From Lentibacillus siamensis (GTDB lineage: Bacteria > Bacillota > Bacilli > Bacillales > Amphibacillaceae): 64,000 bases of DNA. Shown here piece by piece: positions 36,364 through 44,757 of the stretch; the stretch's first letter is position 1; each line of letters starts with the position of its first letter. The stretch lies in contig NZ_BAAADS010000025.1 of NCBI RefSeq assembly GCF_039522605.1, forward strand, positions 310,001 through 374,000. Reading direction: 5' to 3'. The position numbers and the translations under genes are program-made. Below the pieces are notes generated by a model, which saw only the letters and a list, made by a program, of their open reading frames with translations, made no database searches and was not told where the DNA came from.

Positions 36364-36819
36364 TTAATAAAAAGATTTGTTTCCGGATGTGTAAATATAA
36401 CGCTGCATCTGTTTCAGAATGGCACGCCTCGTTAAAATTCCATCAAAATACCCTTCCTTATCGGAAACGCATACAAATGGAAAATTAATAATCTCTTTTA
36501 ATCCCGTCAAAATAGAATCCTCTTTTGTGAGTGACGGTATTTCCGTATTCATCGCTTCATGTACCCGCATATAAGAAAGCTTCTCAATTTCAAATCGTTC
36601 CAGCCCCAGAATTTCATTTAAAATTAACGTTTTTCCAATTGTTCCTACCAGTTTATAGGATTCATCCAGTACCGGAACCGCAGAATATCCCGACTTCACC
36701 AGTACAAGCAATGCGTGTTCCAACGGGTTATTCAACTGGACATGGGCAACCTTTTCAGACGATATCATGACATCTTCGACTACTATGTCAGTTACTGGCT
36801 TATCCTTTAATGTACTCAT
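36364..36819 (-). CDS. cbpB: c-di-AMP-binding CBS protein CbpB/DarB
   Basis: 151 residues made of two CBS domains and little else (SEKVAHVQLNNPLEHALLVLVKSGYSAVPVLDESYKLVGTI, then MNTEIPSLTKEDSILTGLKEI). Orthologue of YkuL. In B. subtilis the apo-protein activates the (p)ppGpp synthetase Rel and pyruvate carboxylase, and c-di-AMP prevents this; that biochemistry is taken from the orthologue. AAAAGGAGCG precedes the ATG. The window also holds pyc and both Ktr subunits. Confidence 0.88.
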   Translation of the reverse strand: MSTLKDKPVTDIVVEDVMISSEKVAHVQLNNPLEHALLVLVKSGYSAVPVLDESYKLVGTIGKTLILNEILGLERFEIEKLSYMRVHEAMNTEIPSLTKEDSILTGLKEIINFPFVCVSDKEGYFDGILTRRAILKQMQRYIYTSGNKSFY

Positions 36820-37105
36820 GGTCTTCGCTCCTTTTCGAAAACTGACGTTAAATACTGCAATTTTATTTCTCAGAAAAAGGAGTTATTATTTGTATCCCCA
36901 AACCTAAGTTTACCATAGTTCATTGATAAGATATATCCTTTTACATCCAAAAATTATGAAATACCTCCCAGGGAAAATACGTATTCTGTCAGTATTAGTC
37001 TATGAATCATCCCGGGAATTTGCCAATGTGAAATGGACTGCATGATCATTCCATGAATATGTTGTTAATCGACCTCGGCTATACTCAATTTCATAGAGGG
37101 CTCTG

Positions 37106-37873
37106 CTAAAAAGGAAATTTGTTCAGCCATTGGCCGCCATCCATTGTAATAACTTCACCGTTAATGAACGCAGCCTGCTCCGAAAACAAAAAGTCAGCCA
37201 AGCCGGCAATTTCTTCAGGGGTACCCAGCCGCTTAAGCGGAACAGAATCAATTGTGCGTTTTGCAGCTTTTTCGGACTCAAACAACTTATCTGCGCCGCC
37301 TGTCCGTTCGATTGGCCCAGGGGCGATGGCATTAACACGAATTCCGTACTTGGTCCCCCATTCGACTGCAAGGGTGCGGGTCAAATTCAACACACCGGCT
37401 TTTGCGGCTGATGAATGGATAACTCCCGCACCGGCATTCCATGCATATGTAGCTACCATATTAATAATAGAACCTTTTATTCCATTGTCAATCCAGTACT
37501 TTCCTACCTCCCTGCTGCAGTAAAACGTTCCATTCAACACAATATCAATCACTGTATTCCAGCCATTAACGGAAAGTTCCTCTGCCGGCGCAATAAAGTT
37601 GCCAGCTGCATTATTGACGAGGTAATCGATTCTTCCATAATGGTCAACGGATTGCTTCACCATCCGTTCAACATCTTCCGGTTTCCGGACATCTGTGACA
37701 ACCGTAAACAGATTTCCTGTTGAGGTTGATTCCAAATCATTTTTCGCTGCCGCCAGTCTTTCCTCGTTCCGTCCGATCAGCACAACATTCGCGCCTTCAG
37801 AAGCAAACCTTTCTGCCATATATTTCCCCATTCCACTCGTGCTTCCTGTTACAATCACCGTTTTATTCTTCAT
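37106..37873 (-). CDS. fadH: 2,4-dienoyl-CoA reductase (FadH/YkuF-type SDR)
   Basis: NADPH-dependent reductase needed to degrade unsaturated fatty acids. 255 residues: Rossmann motif TGSTSGMGK (8-16), NNAAGN, and a C-terminal AINGEVITMDGGQWL. The usual YxxxK is replaced by SxxxK (HSSAAKAG), with a Tyr exactly 11 residues before that Ser, the Tyr/Ser/Lys arrangement known from 2,4-dienoyl-CoA reductases. This makes the assignment firmer than a generic SDR call. The ATG at 37873 follows GGGAGAGATTGC. Confidence 0.88.
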   Translation of the reverse strand: MKNKTVIVTGSTSGMGKYMAERFASEGANVVLIGRNEERLAAAKNDLESTSTGNLFTVVTDVRKPEDVERMVKQSVDHYGRIDYLVNNAAGNFIAPAEELSVNGWNTVIDIVLNGTFYCSREVGKYWIDNGIKGSIINMVATYAWNAGAGVIHSSAAKAGVLNLTRTLAVEWGTKYGIRVNAIAPGPIERTGGADKLFESEKAAKRTIDSVPLKRLGTPEEIAGLADFLFSEQAAFINGEVITMDGGQWLNKFPF

Positions 37874-37997
37874 GCAATCTCTCCCATCATGTATAATTAA
37901 TCCTATTGCAAAACAAAAAAATCCTAAAATCAAAAAATTTTGATAGAATTCCAGTATACACTTATATATTTTATCATATAAAGAAATACGTTATGAT

Positions 37998-38426
37998 AAA
38001 GTGAAACTTCAATCAGTGGATGCACTTTCCACTGATTGTTAGTTGAACTTATCCGACATTTACTGGCAGTTGGTCATGCACCGATTCATCTTTCTTTTAT
38101 GTACACTTGAAGTGGAACCTACTGCCAGTTTACGGGGGGTAAAGTGAAACTTCAATCAGTGGATGCACTTTCCACTGATTGTTAGTTGAACTTATCCGAC
38201 ATTTACTGGCAGTTGTTACACACCACCCTATCTTTCTTTTATGTACATTTTGAAGTGGAACCTACTGCCAGTTTACGGGGGGTAAAGTGAAACTTCAATC
38301 AGTGGATGCACTTTCCACTGATTGTTAGTTGAACTTATCCGACATTTACTGGCAGTTGGTCCTGCACCAATTCATCTTTCTTTTATGTACACTTGAAGTG
38401 GAACCTACTGCCAGCTTCCAGGGGAT
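37998..38426 (+). repeat. Three tandem copies of a 143-bp structured repeat
   Basis: Copies start at 37998, 38141 and 38284, each with AAAGTGAAACTTCAATCAGT. Every copy can fold the same way: AATCAGTGG with CCACTGATT (9-bp loop), then CTGGCAGTTGG with CCTACTGCCAG over about 43 bases, with CACTTGAAGTG inside. The copies are nearly identical except for about 15 bp after GGCAGTTG. The array fills most of the fadH-ykuE gap and ends about 30 bp before ykuE. No gene is seen in it. Confidence 0.92.
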
Positions 38427-38458
38427 AACTGGTATTATCATGGAAAGGTTTGACCTGA

Positions 38459-39322
38459 ATGAACAGACGAACATTTTTAAAAAAGTCAATCGGAAGTCTG
38501 CTCGCACTCGTTGGTTTGAGTGGGGGGACATATTTTTATGCTCGTGAAATTGAGACCGGCATGCTTCAATTGAAACGGGATGTTATATTTTCCAAAAAAA
38601 TCCCAGAGTCATTTAACCAATTTAAAATTGTACAATTTTCCGATACACATATTGGTTTTCATTATTCTTTGGAACAGTTGAATGAAGTTGTTAATACCAT
38701 CAATAATGAAGAACCAGACCTGGTCGTCTTCACAGGTGACCTTGTTGACCAGGCAAATACGTATAACTGGAATGATAAATTAATTAAAACATTGAAAAAG
38801 ATTCAGGCAAGTAACGGAAAGTACTGGATATATGGAAATCACGATCATGGCGGGTATGGGACAGATATCGTTAAAAACACAATGGATAAAGCGGGATTTC
38901 AACTATTGAAAAACAGTCATACAACAATCCGTAATGCTGATGGGGAGTTAATTCTTGCAGGCATTGACGATGTCATGCTCGGAGACCCGAATCTTCGTAA
39001 AACACTTACTGCCGCCAACCCCGAGTTATTCACCATTTTGCTGGCACATGAGCCGGACTATGCGGATCAAGTGGTCCGTTACCCGGTGGATATGCAATTA
39101 TCGGGACACAGTCATGGCGGACAGGTTCGACTTCCATTTATCGGCGACCTGTATACTCCTTTATATGCGGAAAAATACGTTGAGGGAAAACATTCGCTCA
39201 ACAACGGAAAATTGACGCTTTATGTCAGCAAAGGAATCGGAACAACCAGAGTTCCGTACCGATTTCTGTGTAAACCGGAAATTAATATTTTTACTTTGAA
39301 AACCCAGACCGCCAAATCGTAA
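38459..39322 (+). CDS. ykuE: YkuE-like Tat-exported metallophosphoesterase
   Basis: 287 residues. The N-terminus MNRRTFLKKS followed by a hydrophobic stretch is a twin-arginine signal. The phosphoesterase motifs are complete: FSDTHIG, VFTGDLVDQ, YGNHDHGG, AHEPD and SGHSHGGQV. B. subtilis YkuE is exported by the TatAyCy pathway and binds cell wall. The ATG lies 10 bases after GGAAAGG. It is just downstream of the 143-bp repeat array and may be affected by it. Confidence 0.9.
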   Translation: MNRRTFLKKSIGSLLALVGLSGGTYFYAREIETGMLQLKRDVIFSKKIPESFNQFKIVQFSDTHIGFHYSLEQLNEVVNTINNEEPDLVVFTGDLVDQANTYNWNDKLIKTLKKIQASNGKYWIYGNHDHGGYGTDIVKNTMDKAGFQLLKNSHTTIRNADGELILAGIDDVMLGDPNLRKTLTAANPELFTILLAHEPDYADQVVRYPVDMQLSGHSHGGQVRLPFIGDLYTPLYAEKYVEGKHSLNNGKLTLYVSKGIGTTRVPYRFLCKPEINIFTLKTQTAKS

Positions 39323-39394
39323 CAGTTTATCCATAGTTTTTAAGCTGGAAACATGCTACACTAGTTAGCGATTTCACTTAGGAGGATTTTCAAA

Positions 39395-39970
39395 ATGTCA
39401 GGAAGTAAACTGATTTTGCCGATATTCATTATTGTCATCCTGTTATCTGCTTGCGGCAGTGAGTATGAAGGTGACTTCTCGTATGAAATTAAGGACTTCA
39501 CGTTTGCCGATCACAATGGGGAAAAACTTTCCCAGGATGATTTGAAAGGTAAATTTTGGATAGCTGACTTTATTTTTACAAATTGTACTACTGTTTGTCC
39601 GCCAATGACCGCCAACATGGCAAAATTGCAGGATCAGTTAAAGGAAGCGGGACTCGACGATGTTCAACTTGTTTCATTCAGTGTCGATCCACAGCATGAT
39701 ACACACAAAATCATGAAAAAATACGTTAAGTCACGCGGAGGCACACTGGACAATTGGCATTTACTTACCGGCTATAAATTTGAATCGATTAAAGAGTTTT
39801 CCGTAAAATCCTTTAAATCACCTGTTGAAAAGGTTGCTGACTCGAATCAGGTGCTGCATTCAACCAGTTTTTTCGTGGTCACACCAGAAGGCAATGCAAT
39901 TAAAAGATTCGATGGCAGAAAAGCCGCCAACATGGAAAAAATAGTAGAGTATATACAATCCATAAAATGA
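39395..39970 (+). CDS. SCO1/SenC family lipoprotein
   Basis: Copper chaperone or thiol reductase for cytochrome c oxidase assembly. 191 residues: lipobox LLSAC (Cys20), then a thioredoxin fold with the copper/redox motif CTTVCPP (Cys64, Cys68) and the conserved His in VLHSTSFFVV. This is the arrangement of YpmQ/BsSco. TTAGGAGGATTTTC precedes the ATG. Cytochrome oxidase genes are not in the window, though the ctaA-G region adjoins pyc in B. subtilis. Confidence 0.9.
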   Translation: MSGSKLILPIFIIVILLSACGSEYEGDFSYEIKDFTFADHNGEKLSQDDLKGKFWIADFIFTNCTTVCPPMTANMAKLQDQLKEAGLDDVQLVSFSVDPQHDTHKIMKKYVKSRGGTLDNWHLLTGYKFESIKEFSVKSFKSPVEKVADSNQVLHSTSFFVVTPEGNAIKRFDGRKAANMEKIVEYIQSIK

Positions 39971-40138
39971 CAGATCGGAAGCGGGATGATGATGTACCCG
40001 CTTTTTTTTATTTGGTGCTCTTTTATAAATATTGTTTCGAATAATACCTGAATAACAGCTCTTGTTAATATTGCAATGGGAAGACCTTTGCGGTACGATA
40101 TAGACAAGTTATCAAATTAAGGATAAGGAGGATTATGC

Positions 40139-40624
40139 GTGGCAATAAAGGAAACAATTCCAGTACATGAACTTGCTCAGGCTTTATATTCGATTAACCG
40201 GCACGCGAAAACAGCACCGGAACCCAAGCATCTCTATCATATTAAAAAAGAAACAATTAACCGGCTTCTGAAGGAAAAGCGCGCTGAAAAAGTTGGACTG
40301 CACTTTTCAGATCATCCGAAATTCAGCAATCAGCATTCTACATTACTTATAAAAGTGGCTGATTACTATTTTCACATTCCCCCAACAAAAGATGACTTCA
40401 AGCAACTCAGCCATCTTGGTAAGCTTGATCAAAGCTACCGGAATCCCCAGTCAAAAATGTCACTGTCACAAGCCAAAAAGATAGTGTACAACTATATTGA
40501 CTGGCAGCCTCCTGGAAAAAAGAAAAGAACCGTTTCACGAAGAAAATATTCCTCTTCATATTTTACACCGTCTTCTCTCGGTAAAATGGAATGGCCTCCT
40601 GCTAAAACACATCGAAACCGTTAA
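40139..40624 (+). CDS. ykyB: YkyB family protein
   Basis: 161-residue basic soluble protein that matches YkyB (HELAQALYSINRHAKTAPEPKHLYHIKK; LHFSDHPKFSNQHSTLLIKVADYYFH). Function unknown. Start is the GTG at 40139, six bases after AAGGAGG; an ATG four bases earlier is out of frame. The C-terminus is rich in Lys, Arg and Ser (GKKKRTVSRRKYSSSYF), which could bind nucleic acid. Confidence 0.88.
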   Translation: MAIKETIPVHELAQALYSINRHAKTAPEPKHLYHIKKETINRLLKEKRAEKVGLHFSDHPKFSNQHSTLLIKVADYYFHIPPTKDDFKQLSHLGKLDQSYRNPQSKMSLSQAKKIVYNYIDWQPPGKKKRTVSRRKYSSSYFTPSSLGKMEWPPAKTHRNR

Positions 40625-40652
40625 ACTGTGCTGTATACAGCACAGTTTTTTA
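40623..40652 (+). terminator. Terminator after ykyB
   Basis: AACTGTGCTG / CAGCACAGTT stem, 4-base loop, then TTTT. Confidence 0.9.
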
Positions 40653-40967
40653 TGATCTTGCTTTGTGCAAGACGTATTGCAAAAGATGTAGTACTAAAAG
40701 ACAACAGCCGAACACTGCAAGACATCTCAATGTTATCTGCAGAAGATCCACACCAAGTGTCACTGTCATCATAATACCGGACAGTAATAATACTAAAAAC
40801 ACAAGGCTGCTCATCATAAACGACAGCAATTTAATGGAGTGACGCGAAACTACCCATTTCACCACCACCTTAACGAACAGATAACAAATAAAAACTCCTC
40901 CGAAAATAAACACATACATCATTTCAAACCAGCTGGGAATCATCTCCTGCCATTCACTCCAGTTCAT
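40650..40967 (-). CDS. Three-helix membrane protein, unknown
   Basis: 105 residues. Three hydrophobic segments (about 17-40, 45-68 and 74-97), an aromatic N-terminus (MNWSEWQEMIPSWFEMM) and a basic end (HKARS). I do not recognise the family. GGGAGCGGGAG stands right before the ATG. It is convergent with ykyB and divergent from the DMT exporter gene. Confidence 0.6.
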   Translation of the reverse strand: MNWSEWQEMIPSWFEMMYVFIFGGVFICYLFVKVVVKWVVSRHSIKLLSFMMSSLVFLVLLLSGIMMTVTLGVDLLQITLRCLAVFGCCLLVLHLLQYVLHKARS

Positions 40968-41103
40968 CTCCCGCTCCCACCTTTTCTTTTAATACGAACT
41001 TTTTCATTATTATTCAATATGAACGAAACATTTCAGTAATATACTTCATTCGTAATTTGATATAAACTACAACTAATAGATACATAAAGGGGGAAATGAT
41101 TCA

Positions 41104-41982
41104 TTGCAGAAAGCATTTATATACATCATTCTCGGTGCTGCGTTATGGGGGACTATCGGCTGGTATGTTAAACATCTGTATGCATACGGATTTACACCAA
41201 TGGAAGTTGTGACGCTCAGAGTATGGACCGCTGCAATTATTCTGGTTTTCTATTTATGGATTAAATCTCCCAAGAAACTGCGACTCGATTCAATGGCAGA
41301 CATTAAATATTTTATCGGGACAGGCATTTTCAGCATTATATTCTTCAATTATTGCATGTTTTCCGCTATCGATTTGTCCACGATTCCGGTTGCAACTGCA
41401 TTGCTTTATACAGGTCCTGCCTTTGTGACCATTTTATCTTTTTTTCTTTTTAACGAAACGCTGACACGGGTAAAGATATTCGCACTCTTCCTGACTTTGT
41501 TTGGAACAGCACTGGTTGTCGGTCTTATTCCGGTGAAGCCGGAAGTACTGCACCTGGGCAGCCTGTTATTTGGAATTGGCTCCGGATTTGGGTATGCTTT
41601 GTACAGTATTTTCAGTAAGTTTGCCCTGACCAAGTACACCAGTCTATCGATTACAGCATTTACTTTTGTCGTTGCGGCAGTCGCTCTTATACCTTTTTTC
41701 CCTTATCAGGAAAAATTTCATCTGTTGTTGAAACCAGACGTTATGTTTTATGCATTTGGGCTGGGATTTCTGCCCACAGCAATCGCCTATATTATTTATA
41801 CTTTCGGCCTGCAGCGCACTGAAGCGTCGAAAGCATCTATTTTAACCACGGTAGAACCAGTTGTCGCTGCTATAATCGGAATCGTTATTTTTCATGAGCC
41901 TTTCTCATTTATTCAGATGGCGGGTATGCTATGTATTATTGGAGCAGTTATCCTGATTCAAACGTTTTCCAGGAAGAAATAA
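41104..41982 (+). CDS. DMT superfamily transporter (EamA)
   Basis: 292 residues with ten predicted helices in two EamA repeats; the second repeat ends with the typical KASILTTVEPVVAAIIGIVIFHEPFSFIQMAGMLCIIGAVIL. Probably a metabolite exporter; the substrate is unknown. The start is TTG at 41104 after AAAGGGGG, an acceptable but not perfect spacing. Confidence 0.85.
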   Translation: MQKAFIYIILGAALWGTIGWYVKHLYAYGFTPMEVVTLRVWTAAIILVFYLWIKSPKKLRLDSMADIKYFIGTGIFSIIFFNYCMFSAIDLSTIPVATALLYTGPAFVTILSFFLFNETLTRVKIFALFLTLFGTALVVGLIPVKPEVLHLGSLLFGIGSGFGYALYSIFSKFALTKYTSLSITAFTFVVAAVALIPFFPYQEKFHLLLKPDVMFYAFGLGFLPTAIAYIIYTFGLQRTEASKASILTTVEPVVAAIIGIVIFHEPFSFIQMAGMLCIIGAVILIQTFSRKK

Positions 41983-42141
41983 TGTCCAATAAGTGATTTG
42001 AATCACCACAACAGCGGCGCTTTTCTCTATTATCAGAGTAAATTCATATTTTAATAGGAATTAATTTACTGCTGATCAGACTCGGCAATGGCAATGTTAC
42101 GAAAATTCAGTAGCAGCGATACAGCTGCTCCTTTTATATGG

Positions 42142-42180
42142 TTCATGATAATCATCATATGTTATGATAATTATCATGAA
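42142..42180. promoter_or_regulatory. 39-bp nested palindrome before patA
   Basis: Two 19-bp arms around a single central base, 17 of 19 positions complementary, starting TTCATGATAAT and ending ATTATCATGAA. Each arm is itself a palindrome built on ATGATAAT / ATTATCAT. It lies 66 bp before patA and includes TATGAT, which could serve as a -10. It resembles Fur-family operators but lacks the exact 7-1-7 spacing. Confidence 0.55.
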
Positions 42181-42246
42181 GTAAAGCGCTTTTTATCTTT
42201 GGAGTTTTTCTCCCTATTATAGAATTCTTAAAAGGAGAATTTATTT

Positions 42247-43404
42247 ATGCAGCCAACATTGAATAAGTCCGTACAAAACATTGAAATTTCAGGAATCAGA
42301 AAGTTTTTTAATATGGTTGCGGATGAACAGAATGTTACATCATTAACAATCGGTCAGCCGGATTTTCATACGCCGGACCATGTTAAGCAGGCAGGAAAAA
42401 TCGCTCTGGATCAGAATAAAACCATGTATACCCACAATGCCGGAATTTTAGGGCTGCGCAAAGCGATTGCCGGCTTTTACGAGCGCAGCTATGGCTTGAG
42501 CTATAATCCCGAGTCGGAAATTATTGTTTCAACTGGTGCATCGCAAGCAATTGACATCACTCTCCGGACCATTTTGAATCCTGGAGATGAAGTAATACTT
42601 CCGGCACCTATTTACCCCGGATATGAGCCGCTTGTCAAACTTGCAGGAGCAAATGTTGTTTTCGCAGATACTTCGGATGATAATTTTAAACTGACGAAGG
42701 AAACATTGCAGAAACACATAACCGAAAAAACTAAATGTGTTGTTCTCCCTTACCCATCAAACCCGACAGGCGCTTCTTTCACGAAGGAAGAAATGGAAGA
42801 GCTTGCGACGGAATTAAAAAAGCATAAAATTTTTGTTCTCGCGGATGAAATATACAGTGAACTGGTATATGATCAGCAGCATACATCTATTGCCACTTTT
42901 AAGGGAATGGAAGAACGGACAATTATCATTAACGGGTTATCCAAATCTCATGCGATGACCGGATTTCGAATTGGCTATGCCCTGGCACCTTCCTGGCTTG
43001 CCAAGGAAATACTGAAGGTACACCAATATAATGTTTCCTGCGCATCCTCCATCAGCCAGTATGCAGCACTTGAGGCGTTAACAAATGGATGGAATGATCC
43101 TGTTGAAATGCGTGACGAATATAAAAAAAGACGAGACTACGTATATAATCGATTGCAAGCAATGGGATTACATGTAAACCTGCCCGATGGAGCATTTTAC
43201 TTCTTCCCGAACTTTAAACATATGAAAGTATCTTCATTTCAGTTGGGACTGGATCTAGTTAGGCGGGGTAAAGTAGCATTAGTTCCCGGAGATGCCTTCT
43301 CCCCCCTTGGTGAGGGTTATATGCGTCTGTCATATGCATATGACATGGAAACAATTAAGGAAGGATTAAATCGTTTGGAAGTTTTTTTGCAGCATAATTT
43401 GTAA
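42247..43404 (+). CDS. patA: Aminotransferase A (PatA)
   Basis: PLP-dependent class I aminotransferase of 385 residues. The Schiff-base lysine is in NGLSKSHAMTGFRIGY, with the conserved NPTGA and ADEIYSELVYD motifs before it. PatA of B. subtilis transaminates N-acetyl-LL-diaminopimelate, the step between DapH and DapL, both encoded at 33-35 kb. AAAAGGAG precedes the ATG. A 39-bp palindrome upstream suggests specific regulation. Confidence 0.88.
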   Translation: MQPTLNKSVQNIEISGIRKFFNMVADEQNVTSLTIGQPDFHTPDHVKQAGKIALDQNKTMYTHNAGILGLRKAIAGFYERSYGLSYNPESEIIVSTGASQAIDITLRTILNPGDEVILPAPIYPGYEPLVKLAGANVVFADTSDDNFKLTKETLQKHITEKTKCVVLPYPSNPTGASFTKEEMEELATELKKHKIFVLADEIYSELVYDQQHTSIATFKGMEERTIIINGLSKSHAMTGFRIGYALAPSWLAKEILKVHQYNVSCASSISQYAALEALTNGWNDPVEMRDEYKKRRDYVYNRLQAMGLHVNLPDGAFYFFPNFKHMKVSSFQLGLDLVRRGKVALVPGDAFSPLGEGYMRLSYAYDMETIKEGLNRLEVFLQHNL

Positions 43405-43413
43405 AAAAATTAT

Positions 43414-43590
43414 TTAACGGGAATTGCCGTCCACAGGCTGTCTGATTTCGTTGTACCGATTCAACATTTCATCTAATTCCTGACTGATTTCAACGGATTC
43501 TTTACTTGAAAGACCTTCTTGCATTGCAATTTCGGTCATTTGTTTTCGTAATAATTCGATATGGTTAAGAAGCTTGTCTGCAGCACACAT
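43414..43590 (-). CDS. Spo0E-like aspartyl-phosphate phosphatase
   Basis: 58 residues with the family signature SQELD at positions 36-40, in a two-helix layout (MCAADKLLNHIELLRKQMTE ... SVEISQELDEMLNRYNEI). Spo0E-type proteins dephosphorylate Spo0A~P and delay sporulation; which paralogue this is cannot be told. GGAGG lies 14 bases before the ATG, rather far, and an in-frame stop prevents a longer start. It is convergent with patA, 9 bp apart, and divergent from the signal peptidase gene. Confidence 0.85.
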   Translation of the reverse strand: MCAADKLLNHIELLRKQMTEIAMQEGLSSKESVEISQELDEMLNRYNEIRQPVDGNSR

Positions 43591-43727
43591 ATTTTACGTG
43601 AAATCCTCCTTTAGTAAACTTATTTTACTGTAGCATAATTGATTAATCAATGACAACCAAGTAGATACAGATAATTTTGCGGTAAAAGAAGCAACTTATT
43701 TATTGAAACAAATAATCAAAGGTAATT

Positions 43728-43756
43728 TTTACAAAAATAGTATGATATGATATAAA
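43728..43756 (+). promoter_or_regulatory. Candidate sigma-A promoter for the signal peptidase gene
   Basis: TTTACA, 17-bp spacer, TATAAA, 36 bp before the TTG start. Confidence 0.55.
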
Positions 43757-43792
43757 ATAGAGTTGTTTAGTTTTTTGGAAAGGATGACATAT

Positions 43793-44323
43793 TTGGCTGA
43801 AAAAACTGCAAAACAGAAAAACCAATGGATCGAATGGCTAAAAGCAATACTAATTGCTATCGTACTCGCTTTTCTCCTTCGTTCATTTGTATTTGCGACA
43901 TCCATTGTTGAGGGTCAGAGCATGGAGCCCACTCTGGAAAGCGGGGAAACAGTTCTGTTCAATAAATTTGTATATTTGACCGGCGCGCCTCAACGCGGTG
44001 ATATCGTCATTATTGACCGGCCGATCAAAAATTACGTGAAGCGTGTCATTGCACTGCCTGGTGAAACGATAAAATTCAGAAATCATGAACTTTATATTAA
44101 CGGTGAAAAATACAAGCAGAATTTTATTTCCGAAGAAGGCCAGAATCATACCGGGAATTTTGGTCCAATCAAGGTACCGGAGAATAAGTATTTTGTAATG
44201 GGCGACAATCGCGAGGTAAGTCTTGACAGCAGAAATGGATTGGACTTTATCAAAGAAGAAAATATAATTGGCAGAACAGAATTTATTGTTTTCCCATTTG
44301 ATGAATGGGCGGCATTAAAATGA
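43793..44323 (+). CDS. sipS: Type I signal peptidase
   Basis: Cleaves secretory signal peptides at the outer membrane face. 176 residues: one N-terminal anchor (about 17-36), catalytic Ser43 in GQSMEPTL, Lys83 in YVKRVIALPGE, and the family box GDNREVSLDSR. It has the single-helix Gram-positive (SipS/SipT) form. The TTG at 43793 is chosen because GGAAAGGATG lies just upstream; earlier starts would place the ribosome site inside the gene. Paralogues are common in Bacillus, so the exact symbol is uncertain. Confidence 0.88.
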   Translation: MAEKTAKQKNQWIEWLKAILIAIVLAFLLRSFVFATSIVEGQSMEPTLESGETVLFNKFVYLTGAPQRGDIVIIDRPIKNYVKRVIALPGETIKFRNHELYINGEKYKQNFISEEGQNHTGNFGPIKVPENKYFVMGDNREVSLDSRNGLDFIKEENIIGRTEFIVFPFDEWAALK

Positions 44324-44331
44324 TACTATTT

Positions 44332-44366
44332 CGGGTCAGACGGAATCCTATGTCTGACCCTTTATT
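44332..44366 (+). terminator. Terminator after the signal peptidase gene
   Basis: GGGTCAGAC / GTCTGACCC stem followed by TTTATT. Confidence 0.85.
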
Positions 44367-44374
44367 CATTTACC

Positions 44375-44452
44375 CTACTCATTATCAAAAATGCAATATC
44401 CAATATTTAGAGCCAGCAATCCGAAGCAAACAATTCCTAACAGTATTTCCAA
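44375..44452 (-). CDS. Possible 25-residue membrane peptide
   Basis: TTG-started ORF with AAAGGGGG eight bases upstream. The product starts MEILLGIVCFGLLALNIGY and is a single hydrophobic helix with an acidic end (IFDNE). Small single-helix proteins of this kind are often missed. There is no homology argument, and the rest of the 44324-44757 gap shows nothing else on this strand. Confidence 0.35.
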   Translation of the reverse strand: MEILLGIVCFGLLALNIGYCIFDNE

Positions 44453-44757
44453 CGGGTAAACCCCCTTTAATCTGATTTTTTATGTAAGGATGATACACTA
44501 TTATTTCCACTCTCTATCTTATCATACCAATTTCACCATCCTAAATAAAGTAAAAATATGATAAAATTAAATCATCGATGACAATGCTCGTTAAGATGGC
44601 TTATTCGTCTTGTCGCATCATGTTATCCGATGATTGAAAATGACTGTAAATGGTTGGTAATTTATCTTTTTAGATTATATTTTTGCATGCTACCGGATTT
44701 AATCTGAAGATCCATCCATTTCTATACAATGCAAATTACGTGAAAGTAGGTTTTACC

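Noticed and set aside
42142..42180. Definite Fur box
   Set aside because: The half-sites resemble TGATAAT but the 7-1-7 spacing is not met, so only a generic operator is claimed.
41983..42246. Lysine riboswitch upstream of patA
   Set aside because: The conserved L-box core and its stem order are not found; only the 39-bp palindrome stands out.
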